21,005 bases of DNA, from contig JAAVDO010000011.1 of NCBI GenBank assembly GCA_014801735.1, positions 95,468-116,472 on the forward strand. Direction: 5' to 3'. The position numbers and the translations under genes were made by a program. Under the pieces are notes generated by a model, which was not told where the DNA came from, ran no database searches, and worked only from the letters and a program-made list of their open reading frames with translations. The DNA is from Bacteroides sp. (GTDB taxonomy: Bacteria; Bacteroidota; Bacteroidia; Bacteroidales; Muribaculaceae). Below are positions 7,959 to 15,798 of the stretch, in pieces (positions within the stretch are counted from its first letter, which is position 1; every line of letters begins with the position of its first letter).

Positions 7959-7982
7959 GGCAAAAACATACAAAATTTTATA

Positions 7983-8031
7983 AAAAAGGGGTGGCAACAG
8001 GCTGTTTTGGCCAAGTATGCCGCCCCTTTTT
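7983..8031 (+). terminator. Intrinsic terminator of glgB
   Basis: AAAAAGGGGTGGCA (7983-7996) pairs with TGCCGCCCCTTTTT (8018-8031) through 14 bp including one G-U pair, around a 21-nt loop. The T tract is built into the 3' arm. It starts 24 bp after the glgB stop codon. Confidence 0.85.
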
Positions 8032-8060
8032 GGCTAATTAAAATATTTCAGCTATATTTG
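8030..8060 (+). promoter_or_regulatory. Promoter of the psd-pssA operon, -33 element inside the terminator T tract
   Basis: TTG (8030-8032), a 20-nt spacer and TATATTTG (8053-8060) match the Bacteroidetes consensus. The TTG uses the last T residues of the upstream terminator. The psd ATG is 52 bp downstream of the -7 box. Confidence 0.7.
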
Positions 8061-8112
8061 CGAGATAATTTACGGGAACTCATATCCTGTTCTTACCGAC
8101 ACGAGTCGCCGC

Positions 8113-8787
8113 ATGAGAGTAAAAATCCATAGAGAAGGAACCAACATACTGATCATACTCTTTATGATTCTGGGTGTGATCAATGCATCGGCCTGGATGT
8201 TCATACGTCCGGTCGAGGTGCCTGTTGCGTTCTCGCTTGTGTCGGGCGTGGTCTACTTTCTGGTCGTGAACTTTTTCCGCTCGCCACGTCGTCATTACAC
8301 CGGTCCGACCAAGGATATGGTTCTATCGTCGGTCGATGGAACCGTGGTCGCTCTCGAGGAGACCTATGAGGAGGAGTGTCTGAAACGCAGGGTCATACAG
8401 CTTTCGGTGTTCATGTCGATACTGAATGTGCACGCCAACTGGTTTCCTGTAGATGGCAAAGTGCTGATGGTGAGGCATCACCGCGGTCGCTTCATGGGCG
8501 CCTACCTGCCTAAATCGAGCACTGAGAACGAGCGGAGCACCATACTGATCCGCGCCGAAAACGGTCAGGAGATACTCGTCAGGCAGATAGCAGGAGCAGT
8601 TGCACGGAGAATCGTGACCTATGCGGCTCCGGGCGACGATGCGTCGATAGCCGACCATCTCGGCTTCATAAAGTTCGGGTCGCGTGTGGACATATATCTT
8701 CCTCTTGATACGGAAATACTCGTGAAAATAGGCGACAAGACTACTGGCGGCATAACGCCGGTGGCACGCCTGAAAAGATTTGACTAA
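8113..8787 (+). CDS. psd: Phosphatidylserine decarboxylase proenzyme
   Basis: Converts phosphatidylserine to phosphatidylethanolamine at the inner membrane. It is a pyruvoyl enzyme made by self-cleavage. The 224-residue chain is the short, archaeal-like form: two hydrophobic segments (about 12-30 and 36-54), VDG (74-76), a NVH motif (105-107), and the cleavage site FGS with G189-S190 near the C-terminus. Serine 190 would become the pyruvoyl group of a small alpha subunit of about 35 residues. The pssA gene for the preceding enzyme follows 9 bp later, so substrate and product enzymes are co-expressed. Confidence 0.93.
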   Translation: MRVKIHREGTNILIILFMILGVINASAWMFIRPVEVPVAFSLVSGVVYFLVVNFFRSPRRHYTGPTKDMVLSSVDGTVVALEETYEEECLKRRVIQLSVFMSILNVHANWFPVDGKVLMVRHHRGRFMGAYLPKSSTENERSTILIRAENGQEILVRQIAGAVARRIVTYAAPGDDASIADHLGFIKFGSRVDIYLPLDTEILVKIGDKTTGGITPVARLKRFD

Positions 8788-8796
8788 AAATCGAAG

Positions 8797-9498
8797 ATGA
8801 TCAACATAAAATCGCATATACCCAACACAATTACCTGTCTGAACCTGATCAGCGGAGCGTGCGCGAGCGTGCTGGCACTTTCCGGCCCGTCGCAGCTTGC
8901 GTGCGGACTCACCGGATGGGAGTGGGCTTTTATCGCTATCGCGGCTGCAGCGGTTTTTGATTTCGCCGACGGCGCAATGGCGCGTCTGCTGCATGCCTAC
9001 AGCGAACTGGGCAAGCAACTCGACTCGCTGTCGGATCTGGTGAGCTTCGGACTGGCACCGACACTGTTGATGTTCAGTGTGATGATGAATGCAACGGGCC
9101 ATCTGAACGTGTGGTGCTTCGTGCCTCTTATCATTTTGGTGTGCGGTGCCATAAGGCTCGGAAAATTCAATATCGACACGCGACAGACAAAATCGTTCAT
9201 TGGTCTGCCTATTCCGGCCAACGCCATTTTTTGCATAGGTCTGACCGGATGGGTCACCAGCTACGGCTATCCGCCGCAGTGGGTACTGGCCGTGATCATA
9301 GCACTGGAGGCACTGCTGATGGTGAGCAGTATAAGAATGTTCTCGCTAAAATTCGCCAATTTCGACTGGCGCGAGAATTTCAGACGATACCTGATCATAG
9401 TTGCTGCGATACTGTTTGTGATAACAAACGGGGTGTCGGGCCTGGCATGGACGATACTGCTCTATATCCTGATTTCGTCGACTGGACGGAAGGAGTGA
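8797..9498 (+). CDS. pssA: CDP-diacylglycerol-serine O-phosphatidyltransferase
   Basis: Integral membrane CDP-alcohol phosphatidyltransferase that makes phosphatidylserine from CDP-diacylglycerol and L-serine, the substrate for Psd. The family signature is intact: D55 and D58-G59, A62-R63, G72, D76 and D80, with the canonical spacing DxxDGxxAR, eight residues, GxxxDxxxD. The rest of the 233-residue chain is hydrophobic with about six to eight membrane segments. The serine-specific call is supported by the tight linkage to psd (9 bp). It is the second gene of an operon that probably continues into the DUF4834 and DUF2461 genes after a 91-bp gap. Confidence 0.93.
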   Translation: MINIKSHIPNTITCLNLISGACASVLALSGPSQLACGLTGWEWAFIAIAAAAVFDFADGAMARLLHAYSELGKQLDSLSDLVSFGLAPTLLMFSVMMNATGHLNVWCFVPLIILVCGAIRLGKFNIDTRQTKSFIGLPIPANAIFCIGLTGWVTSYGYPPQWVLAVIIALEALLMVSSIRMFSLKFANFDWRENFRRYLIIVAAILFVITNGVSGLAWTILLYILISSTGRKE

Positions 9499-9589
9499 GC
9501 CCGGCTCCACACACATGCCTAACGGGGCCAAAGATAGCGCACGAAACAGCGCGAGGCCCGGAAGTTTAATCTTTAAAACACACTGACTG

Positions 9590-9922
9590 ATGCTGTTTTT
9601 CCTCTTTATCCTCGTGATATTGTTCATATTGATCGGGCTGCCCGCACTACGCGCGGCGCGCCGTATCAATGCGTTCAGAAACCAGATGAACGAAATGGCT
9701 TCGCGCGCCCGTCAGGCTTACGGCCAAGCGGCCGGCGCATACGGAGGCCAACGTGATAATCGCACACAACCCGCACGCAAAAAGCGCATCGGCGCCGATG
9801 TGGGGGAGTATGTTGAGTGGGAAGATATTGAAGTGACTGCCGAGAGCCGCACCTATTCGCCCTATACCGGCGAAGTGGAGGAGCAGGTGACCGATGCAGA
9901 ATGGGAGGAGGTTCGCTCATGA
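9590..9922 (+). CDS. DUF4834 family small membrane protein
   Basis: Short protein of 110 residues known mainly from Bacteroidetes. One hydrophobic segment covers about 2-20, then comes a basic stretch (about 22-70, with alanine/glycine/glutamine-rich sequence) and an acidic C-terminus (about 75-110, many Glu). The C-terminal motif DVGEYVEWEDIEV is what I associate with DUF4834. Function is unknown; topology suggests a membrane-anchored protein with a soluble tail. It follows pssA by 91 bp without a recognisable promoter and overlaps the DUF2461 gene by four bases (ATGA at 9919-9922), so the two are translationally coupled. Confidence 0.75.
   Translation: MLFFLFILVILFILIGLPALRAARRINAFRNQMNEMASRARQAYGQAAGAYGGQRDNRTQPARKKRIGADVGEYVEWEDIEVTAESRTYSPYTGEVEEQVTDAEWEEVRS
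9903..9911 (+). promoter_or_regulatory. Shine-Dalgarno-like site deciding the DUF2461 start
   Basis: GGGAGGAGG lies 7 nt before the ATG at 9919, good spacing for ribosome binding and unusual in this otherwise SD-poor region. It favours 9919 over the in-frame ATG at 9901, which would place this purine run inside the coding sequence. Confidence 0.55.
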
Positions 9923-10590
9923 GCTATATGCCGGAACTTTTCGAGTTCTTCGAGGAGCTGTCGCATAACAACTGCAAAGATTGGCTCGACAAAAACCGCG
10001 ACCGATACCACCGTCTGCGAGATCTGTGGCTTGCTGATGTTGACAGGCTGATAGAAGCGGCGTCGCAATGGGAACCGGCCCTGAAGGGGACAACAGCTCG
10101 CGAGGCCGCCTACAGATTTCACCGTGACATTAGATTCTCGCCCGACAAATCACCTTACAAGTTGTTTTTTTCGGCTGCTTTCGGTCCTTTCGGAAAGAAA
10201 TCGGAGCATGCGGGATATTATTTAGACACCGGACTGCCCGCGCTCTACGACTCGGGACTCTATGCCGGGGTATGGTGTCCGTCGGCACCAGTTTTACGCA
10301 AGCTGCGCCATGCCATAGTCGACAATATCGAGGAGTTCGAGGAGATTCTTGCCGACAAGAAGCTCAATAAACTCTTTCCGGGCTGGGTCGGCGAGGAACT
10401 TAAAACTATTCCCAAGGGCTGGGAGCGCGACCATCCGCAGGCTGAACTGCTCAAGCGGAAGGATTATGGGAAATACATGAAATGCACTCCGGAATGGTTC
10501 AAGAACCCAGACTGGCCCCTGCGGGCATCGGACGCCATGAGCGTGACCAAACCGCTCGTTGACTTTCTCAACTATTCGATTGATGAGTGA
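9919..10590 (+). CDS. DUF2461 family protein
   Basis: Soluble protein of 223 residues in the DUF2461/TIGR02453 family, widespread and of unknown function. Recognisable features are an N-terminal helical start (LFEFFEELSHNNCKDWLDKN), then the family core around AYRFHRDIRFSPDKSPYK (64-81) with a conserved Arg-Phe-x-Arg-Asp pattern, and a C-terminal PEWF motif (191-194). The ATG at 9919 overlaps the DUF4834 stop and has a good SD; the ATG at 9901 would add six residues (MGGGSL). It is the last gene of the psd operon. A new promoter and a hairpin follow before lgt. Confidence 0.85.
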   Translation: MSYMPELFEFFEELSHNNCKDWLDKNRDRYHRLRDLWLADVDRLIEAASQWEPALKGTTAREAAYRFHRDIRFSPDKSPYKLFFSAAFGPFGKKSEHAGYYLDTGLPALYDSGLYAGVWCPSAPVLRKLRHAIVDNIEEFEEILADKKLNKLFPGWVGEELKTIPKGWERDHPQAELLKRKDYGKYMKCTPEWFKNPDWPLRASDAMSVTKPLVDFLNYSIDE

Positions 10591-10617
10591 GGAAGCCTGA
10601 AAAAGCGTGCGGCGGGT

Positions 10618-10647
10618 TTGAATAGTGAGCATTTGTTTGTAACTTTG
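10618..10647 (+). promoter_or_regulatory. Promoter of the lgt-bioD-exonuclease operon
   Basis: TTG (10618-10620), a 19-nt spacer and TAACTTTG (10640-10647) form a full Bacteroidetes consensus promoter, 53 bp before the lgt ATG. Confidence 0.7.
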
Positions 10648-10648
10648 T

Positions 10649-10683
10649 AGCGGCAACCGGATAACCGGGAGCCGCTTGTTTTT
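10649..10683 (+). terminator. Hairpin with T tract at the 5' end of the lgt transcript (terminator or attenuator)
   Basis: AGCGGC (10649-10654) pairs with GCCGCT (10671-10676). Inside, CCGG (10657-10660) pairs with CCGG (10665-10668) around an ATAA loop, with a two-base mismatch between the stems. TG and TTTTT (10679-10683) follow. It can end transcripts of the DUF2461 operon, but it lies downstream of the lgt promoter, so lgt transcripts should also meet it. Confidence 0.6.
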
Positions 10684-10700
10684 AAGCCAGGTAATCAAAA

Positions 10701-11543
10701 ATGTTAAGCACTATAGTTTGGAACGTAGACCCGGTGCTGTTTACGGCGGGACCGATCACAGTGAGATGGTATGGCCTGATGTTCGCCATAGGATTCCTTG
10801 TGGGCTACGAGCTTGTGTCGAGAATGTACAAGCATGAGGGAGCCCCAGAAAAGTGGCTACCTGTCCTGCTGATATATGTGGTTATTGCAACCATAGTCGG
10901 AGCCCGTCTGGGGCACGTGTTCTTCTACGAATGGGAGTATTACAGTCAGCACCCGCTTGAAATTCTGAAGATATGGGAAGGCGGCCTTGCAAGCCACGGC
11001 GGCACTATAGCCATCATACTGGCTGTGATACTATATTCGATATTCGTCACCAAAAAATCACCGCTGTGGACGTTTGACAAGCTTGTGATAGCGATAGCAC
11101 TTGTGGGCGGTCTGATAAGGCTCGGTAATCTGATGAACAGCGAGATATATGGCTGCGCCACAGACCTGCCGTGGGGATTCATGTTTATCCGTTCGCGTGA
11201 GTGGCATCAGCTATACGAGGGTCAACCGGTTCATCCGACGCAGATCTACGAGGCCCTGTGCTATTTCGGTCTGTTCGCACTACTGATGTGGATGTATTGG
11301 AAGAAGAATGCCGAGGAGCGGCCGGGGCTGATACTCGGGGTGTTCTTTATCGGAATTTTCCTTCCGCGCTTCATCATCGAGTTCATAAAGAACGACCAGG
11401 TGGCTTTCGAGGCTGATATGGTGCTGAATATGGGTCAGCTTCTGAGCATACCGTTTATACTTTTGGGCGTGGGACTCGTGATTTACGCGATGCTCCGTCC
11501 GAGGCAGAAATTCAATTTCCCGAACCGCTATGCAGATGAATGA
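10701..11543 (+). CDS. lgt: Prolipoprotein diacylglyceryl transferase
   Basis: First enzyme of lipoprotein maturation: transfers diacylglycerol from phosphatidylglycerol to the lipobox cysteine of prolipoproteins in the inner membrane. The 280-residue protein has about seven membrane segments. Family motifs are RWYGLMFAIGF (22-32), GGLASHGG with H99 (94-101), the signature RLGNLMNSEIYG (140-151), HPTQIYEA (178-185) and LPRFIIEFIKNDQ with R223. The ATG at 10701 matches the family start. The gene heads an operon; its last 14 bp overlap bioD. The neighbouring phospholipid operon makes the membrane lipids this enzyme works among, but does not make its direct donor, phosphatidylglycerol. Confidence 0.95.
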   Translation: MLSTIVWNVDPVLFTAGPITVRWYGLMFAIGFLVGYELVSRMYKHEGAPEKWLPVLLIYVVIATIVGARLGHVFFYEWEYYSQHPLEILKIWEGGLASHGGTIAIILAVILYSIFVTKKSPLWTFDKLVIAIALVGGLIRLGNLMNSEIYGCATDLPWGFMFIRSREWHQLYEGQPVHPTQIYEALCYFGLFALLMWMYWKKNAEERPGLILGVFFIGIFLPRFIIEFIKNDQVAFEADMVLNMGQLLSIPFILLGVGLVIYAMLRPRQKFNFPNRYADE

Positions 11544-12252
11544 ATTTGAGGTAGAAAATATGCCTCGCGTCGTGTTCCTGAGCGGAATAGATACTGATGC
11601 CGGCAAAACATATATGACAGCGTGGCTTCTGAACGAGCTTGAACGGGCAGGGCGGAGAGCTATTTCACAGAAATTCGTACAGACCGGATGCACGGGCAGT
11701 TCGGAGGATATAGAGGCGCACCGCAGGCTCACCGGAAAGTTACCGGAACCGCGCGACCTTGACGGCACTACCGCCCCCGTGATATTCGCATATCCGGCAT
11801 CGGCCCAGCTTGCGGCCAGGCTTGCGGGCCGGGAGATTGACGTGGAGGCTATCGACCGCTCGACGGCAATCCTGTCGGAAGAATATGACAACGTGATAAT
11901 CGAGGGTGCCGGAGGCCTGATGGTACCGCTCACGGATGATTTTCTGACCATCGACTATATATCGACCAGAAAGCTACCGGTGGTGCTGGTCACAAACGGT
12001 ATACTCGGATCGATCAATCATACCATACTGTCGCTTGAGGCGCTGGCCGCAAGGGGCATAGAGGTGAGTCTTGTAATGTATAACAGTCACTTCGACGATC
12101 CGGACGACAGGAAAATACCTGACGATACGAAGGGATTCATAGCCAGATATCTGGCAAAGCATTTTCCTGAGACCAGTATGGTCATAGTGCCGACGCTGGA
12201 CGCCGACACACTGAAGTGGAACCAAAACAGCGACAGAGATGGGGGTAAGTGA
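11530..12252 (+). CDS. bioD: ATP-dependent dethiobiotin synthetase
   Basis: Penultimate step of biotin synthesis: closes the ureido ring of 7,8-diaminopelargonate using CO2 and ATP. The 240-residue chain shows the P-loop variant GIDTDAGKT (19-27), SQKFVQTG with K48, and EGAGGLMVPL (125-134). Three starts are possible: 11530, 11536 and 11560 (MPRVVF, nearest to the usual family start). With 11530 it overlaps lgt by 14 bp, and with any of them translation is probably coupled. No bioA, bioB, bioC or bioF is in the window, so the rest of the pathway must be elsewhere or the gene is used with imported intermediates. Confidence 0.92.
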   Translation: MQMNEFEVENMPRVVFLSGIDTDAGKTYMTAWLLNELERAGRRAISQKFVQTGCTGSSEDIEAHRRLTGKLPEPRDLDGTTAPVIFAYPASAQLAARLAGREIDVEAIDRSTAILSEEYDNVIIEGAGGLMVPLTDDFLTIDYISTRKLPVVLVTNGILGSINHTILSLEALAARGIEVSLVMYNSHFDDPDDRKIPDDTKGFIARYLAKHFPETSMVIVPTLDADTLKWNQNSDRDGGK

Positions 12253-12880
12253 GGAGGAATATGTGATCTCGCTGAGCAAGGATGAGCTTGCCAAGATGCC
12301 TACGATGGTGTATGAGGGCGAGATCAGGGTAGTGGATCATGCGGAGAATATCGCTGAGGCGCTTGAGTACCTGAGGCGTGAGCCGCTGGTGGGATTCGAC
12401 ACCGAGACCAAACCATCGTTCAAGAAGGGGCAGACGCACAATGTGGCACTGATGCAGGTGTCAGGCGGCCAGAGATGCTATCTGTTCAGGATAAACCGCA
12501 TCGGGTTGACAGACGAGCTCCTGGAGTGGCTCGGCGATGAAAACTGCCAGAAGGTTGGACTGTCGCTGAAAGATGATTTCCATGGTCTGCACAAGATCAA
12601 GGAGTTTGAGCCTCGGGGATTCGTTGAACTGCAGAGCCTTGTGAAGGAATATCACATAGCGGATTCGAGTCTACAGAAAATCTACGGAATAGTTTTCGGC
12701 CAGCGAATAAGCAAGGGACAGCGCCTGTCGAACTGGGAGGCAGATGAGCTCGGCAGCGGTCAGCAGGCATACGCAGCACTCGATGCCAAGGCCTGTCTTG
12801 ACATATATAAAAGTCTGAAAGACGGAAGTTTCCGCCCGGAAGAAAGCAAATACAGAATTACGGAACAGCCTGAGGGGTAA
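12239..12880 (+). CDS. DEDDy-type 3'-5' exonuclease domain protein
   Basis: Single-domain member of the DnaQ-like/RNase D superfamily, 213 residues. The catalytic acids are readable: D54 and E56 in GFDTETKPSF, D112 or D113 in LSLKDDFHGL, and Y178 with D182 in YAALDAKACLDIY, which makes it the DEDDy subtype. There is no HRDC domain or polymerase domain, unlike RNase D or DNA polymerase I. The substrate (RNA or DNA) cannot be read from sequence; Bacteroidetes proteins of this kind are annotated only as 3'-5' exonucleases. The ATG at 12239 lies inside the end of bioD (14-bp overlap). It is the last gene of the lgt operon. Confidence 0.88.
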   Translation: MGVSEEEYVISLSKDELAKMPTMVYEGEIRVVDHAENIAEALEYLRREPLVGFDTETKPSFKKGQTHNVALMQVSGGQRCYLFRINRIGLTDELLEWLGDENCQKVGLSLKDDFHGLHKIKEFEPRGFVELQSLVKEYHIADSSLQKIYGIVFGQRISKGQRLSNWEADELGSGQQAYAALDAKACLDIYKSLKDGSFRPEESKYRITEQPEG

Positions 12881-12885
12881 GGGGT

Positions 12886-12908
12886 ATCGGCCGGGCCGGT
12901 TATTTTTC
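12886..12908 (+). terminator. Likely terminator of the lgt operon
   Basis: ATCGGC (12886-12891) and GCCGGT (12895-12900) form a 6-bp stem with one G-U pair and a 3-nt loop, followed by TATTTTTC. It falls between convergent genes and its T tract overlaps the stop codon of the opposing glycosyltransferase. Confidence 0.55.
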
Positions 12909-14174
12909 ACCGGTGTTGTCGAGCAGACTCTTGAAAAGGTCGATATACTGGCCTGCGATAGCTGACGAGCTGAAGCGCTCGCGCACGCTTTCGTTCAGCG
13001 CCTGACGATCAACGTCCTGCTGCAAAGCCCATTCAATGCCCTCGGCTATGCTTTCGGGATCTTTGTAGCGGGCAATGTAGCCGTCTTTCAGGTGGGTGAC
13101 AATATCTGACTGACCTCCGCGACCGAACGTCACCGGCAGGCAACCTGTGGCCTGTCCTTCGGCAAGAGTCGTAGGCAGGGTCTCGTAGAGCGATGTCGAG
13201 AGCACCACTTTGGCTGAGGTGTAGATGTCGCGCATCATGTTTGGATCGTTCACCCGGCCCAGCCGATAGTAGTCGATTTTGAGATTGTCGAGGGCATGTG
13301 GATCGGCAAGAGCACCAACAAACAGAACTGTTATTGTTTTGGCCAGTTCGGGCTTGTTGCTGGCAATGTAGTTGAGGGCATCGATGGCATAGTGAAGACC
13401 CTTGATAGGATCGTCGAGGCGGGCGGCACACATGACGATCTTGTTGGGACGGTTTCCGGTGTCGATGTAGCGGACACGCCCCAAAGCGTCGGGCGCGAAG
13501 TAGTCGGCGGGGAAAGGATTGTGGATCACCTCGATTTGTTTTGACGACAGGAGGCGACTCTCGTGGCATCTCTCGGCAAGCCAGTTGCTCACGGCCACGA
13601 AGGTGATGGGAATGCGCGAGAAGAGCTCCATCTTGCGTTTCCAGATCTTGGATGAGAGGTCTTTTTCGCGGCCAAGCAACCACTGGCAGTTGCCGCAATT
13701 GTGGCGATAGCCACGGCATTCGTAGCTATGGTGGCAGATTCCGGTGAGACACCACATGTCGTGCATAGTCCACACGATAGGTTTGCCGAGGCGGCCAAGA
13801 CGGTCGAGCCCTTTCAGCGACAGGAGTCCCTGATTGATCCATCCGAGAGCGATTATATCGGCTTCTTTCACCCACGGATGACGGTGCAGAGGCAATCCGG
13901 TGGTCGCTGTCGAAACTTTGAAAAGATTCTCACGTCTCATGCCGTTTCTGAGCCAGATGCCCAATCGTTCGGAAAGGAAGTTGGCACCCCGGATAAAACG
14001 GGTTCCGGCCGAGGCCACATTTGGATCGTCGGTCAGGCGTGTGTAGACAATCATCCGGGCATCGATGCCAGCACGGCGGAGGGCATGCATAAGACGATAG
14101 GTCACCACCCCGGCACCGCCGAGGACGTCGCTGTGGCTGATGAATACAACTTTGAGGGGACGGTCGGTTGACAT
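12900..14174 (-). CDS. Family 4 glycosyltransferase (GT-B fold)
   Basis: Retaining GT4 enzyme, probably acting on a cell-surface or exported glycan at the cytoplasmic membrane face. From the ATG at 14174 (MSTDRPLKVV) it has 424 residues. The N-terminal acceptor domain carries LGGAGVVTYRL (18-28) and a cysteine-rich insert (C142, C147, C153, C160, C163, after MHDMW), common in the WcaC-like branch. The C-terminal nucleotide-sugar domain has the family E-x7-E motif at E331 and E339 (ETLPTTLAE). A non-ATG start at 14222 would overlap the DUF389 gene by 38 bp and is less likely. It lies 10 bp after that gene and is co-transcribed with it. The sugar and acceptor are unknown. Confidence 0.88.
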   Translation of the reverse strand: MSTDRPLKVVFISHSDVLGGAGVVTYRLMHALRRAGIDARMIVYTRLTDDPNVASAGTRFIRGANFLSERLGIWLRNGMRRENLFKVSTATTGLPLHRHPWVKEADIIALGWINQGLLSLKGLDRLGRLGKPIVWTMHDMWCLTGICHHSYECRGYRHNCGNCQWLLGREKDLSSKIWKRKMELFSRIPITFVAVSNWLAERCHESRLLSSKQIEVIHNPFPADYFAPDALGRVRYIDTGNRPNKIVMCAARLDDPIKGLHYAIDALNYIASNKPELAKTITVLFVGALADPHALDNLKIDYYRLGRVNDPNMMRDIYTSAKVVLSTSLYETLPTTLAEGQATGCLPVTFGRGGQSDIVTHLKDGYIARYKDPESIAEGIEWALQQDVDRQALNESVRERFSSSAIAGQYIDLFKSLLDNTGEK

Positions 14175-14184
14175 AGGGCTCAGA

Positions 14185-15582
14185 TCAGTGAGATAGTTTC
14201 TTTGAAGTTTCGATAATTTCAATTTTCTGTAGGCCGAGGCGAGCTTTCAGATACTCGGCAAAACGTTCGGATTCTTCTTTATCCATCGGTTTGGTGAGAC
14301 TGACGAGCGCAACGCTGACAGTGTCGGAACGGAGATTGTGTTTGCCGGAAAGGGAATGAATGTCGGCGAAAATAGCCGGACCCACGGAAAGATCACGTAC
14401 GTGAGGGAAGAGCACTTTTATTTCGGGTGCCAGCTCGATGCCGCCGCTCTGGTGCTTTTTCCAAAGGGTGATTACGGATTTGAGAGAGTCGATGGTGTGC
14501 TGCTGGCGGCTGATAGTGGCTCCGGTGATCTGGTAGATCTCGCGCAGATTGCTGTCGTCGGTGCGCTGTACGGCGGTCTCATGGGCAGCAGCCTCGCCCT
14601 GAAGGATAAGGATGCGCGTGTTCTCGATACCGTAGAAGCGAAGCCGTGATTCGAGAGCCGACTCAAGAGAGTCGGTGGGAAGGACTTTGCCTATCAGAGT
14701 CAACTGGAGAAAACGCTCACCATCGCGCTCGAACAGTTGGCGGGAGAGCACCTGAGTTCCGTTGAAATGACACTCGGTGTTCACAAACCGGTCGATCTCG
14801 ACATTCAGTTTGTTTTCCCGCAACATATTGTAGGTAAGATATACTGCGGGGAGCATAGTGAGGATAGCCAGCGAATAGACAATCTTCATGACTTTGCCGG
14901 CACGGTCGGATTGTTCGGTAACGGCAGGCTTGAATTTGAGAAGCTTGACTCCGATGAACGTTGCAAAAGCTATGTAGATTGAATTGATGACGAACAGATA
15001 TCCGGCACCGAAAAAGAAGTTTAGCTGCCAAGTAGCGATTCCATAGCCGGCGGTGCAGAGAGGGGGCATGAGGGCGGTGGCGATTGCGACGCCCGGAATC
15101 ACGTTGCCCTTGTTGGACGAGGCAATGGCGACAATGCCTGCGCCTCCGCCAACGAAGCCGATCAGAACATCGTAGATGGTCGGGGATGTGCGGGCCAGAA
15201 GCTCGGAGTGCTGTTCGTTGACGGGAGAGATAAGGAAATAGATAGTCGAGGCGATCACCGAGAAGGCGGATGCCATCAGGAGATTGCGCAGGCTGCGTTT
15301 GATGAGATCGAAGTCGTGGATACCCACACCGAGCCCTATGCCGATGATCGGCCCCATTAGCGGGGAAATGAGCATGGCACCAATAATTACCGCCGTCGAA
15401 TTGACGTTGAGTCCAAGCGAGGCTATGAGAATGGCAAGAATGAGAATGACAATGTTGGTTCCTTTGAAAGAAACTCCCTCGCGGATAGAATGCTCGGCTT
15501 CCTGCTGGGGAATGAGCTGACCGGAAAGAGAAAAGTAGTTGACAAAGAAACCTGAGAGTCGATTGGCGAAATTAGAATCCAT
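14185..15582 (-). CDS. DUF389 family integral membrane protein
   Basis: Protein of the TIGR00341/DUF389 family, function unknown. From the ATG at 15582 it has 465 residues; a TTG at 15612 would add ten. A short N-terminal region is followed by a hydrophobic core (about 40-255) of six or seven membrane segments. The core includes two glycine/proline-rich motifs of the family, GAMLISPLMGPI (68-79) and ATALMPPLCTAG (168-179). The C-terminal part (about 256-465) is hydrophilic and probably extramembrane. It precedes the GT4 gene by 10 bp. No good promoter is visible upstream: the best match is TTCATTTG at 15649-15656 (minus), one base off consensus, without a -33 TTG. Confidence 0.88.
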   Translation of the reverse strand: MDSNFANRLSGFFVNYFSLSGQLIPQQEAEHSIREGVSFKGTNIVILILAILIASLGLNVNSTAVIIGAMLISPLMGPIIGIGLGVGIHDFDLIKRSLRNLLMASAFSVIASTIYFLISPVNEQHSELLARTSPTIYDVLIGFVGGGAGIVAIASSNKGNVIPGVAIATALMPPLCTAGYGIATWQLNFFFGAGYLFVINSIYIAFATFIGVKLLKFKPAVTEQSDRAGKVMKIVYSLAILTMLPAVYLTYNMLRENKLNVEIDRFVNTECHFNGTQVLSRQLFERDGERFLQLTLIGKVLPTDSLESALESRLRFYGIENTRILILQGEAAAHETAVQRTDDSNLREIYQITGATISRQQHTIDSLKSVITLWKKHQSGGIELAPEIKVLFPHVRDLSVGPAIFADIHSLSGKHNLRSDTVSVALVSLTKPMDKEESERFAEYLKARLGLQKIEIIETSKKLSH

Positions 15583-15798
15583 ATTACTGATCAGGGAACG
15601 TAGTTCCGACAACTATGTCGCTAATTTCGTAAGAAAAAATGAAATGTGCAAATGAATGAATAAAGAAATTAACATTTTATGCACTTTAGGGGCATGTGCG
15701 CAGTATCGGGGGCGCAAGGAGCAGTAATTTTGTGGTGAAAACCGAATGAAGCAACGGGTATCTCTCTGAGGGGCGACGTCTCAGCGCCGGGCAGCGGA

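Noticed and set aside
9111..9569. 152-codon plus-strand frame overlapping pssA and running into the gap before the DUF4834 gene
   Set aside because: Mostly an alternative frame of pssA; the part in the gap has no family resemblance.
15725..15732. TAATTTTG, a plus-strand -7 box match
   Set aside because: No TTG at -33 and no plus-strand gene downstream; flanking genes are on the minus strand. Treated as chance.
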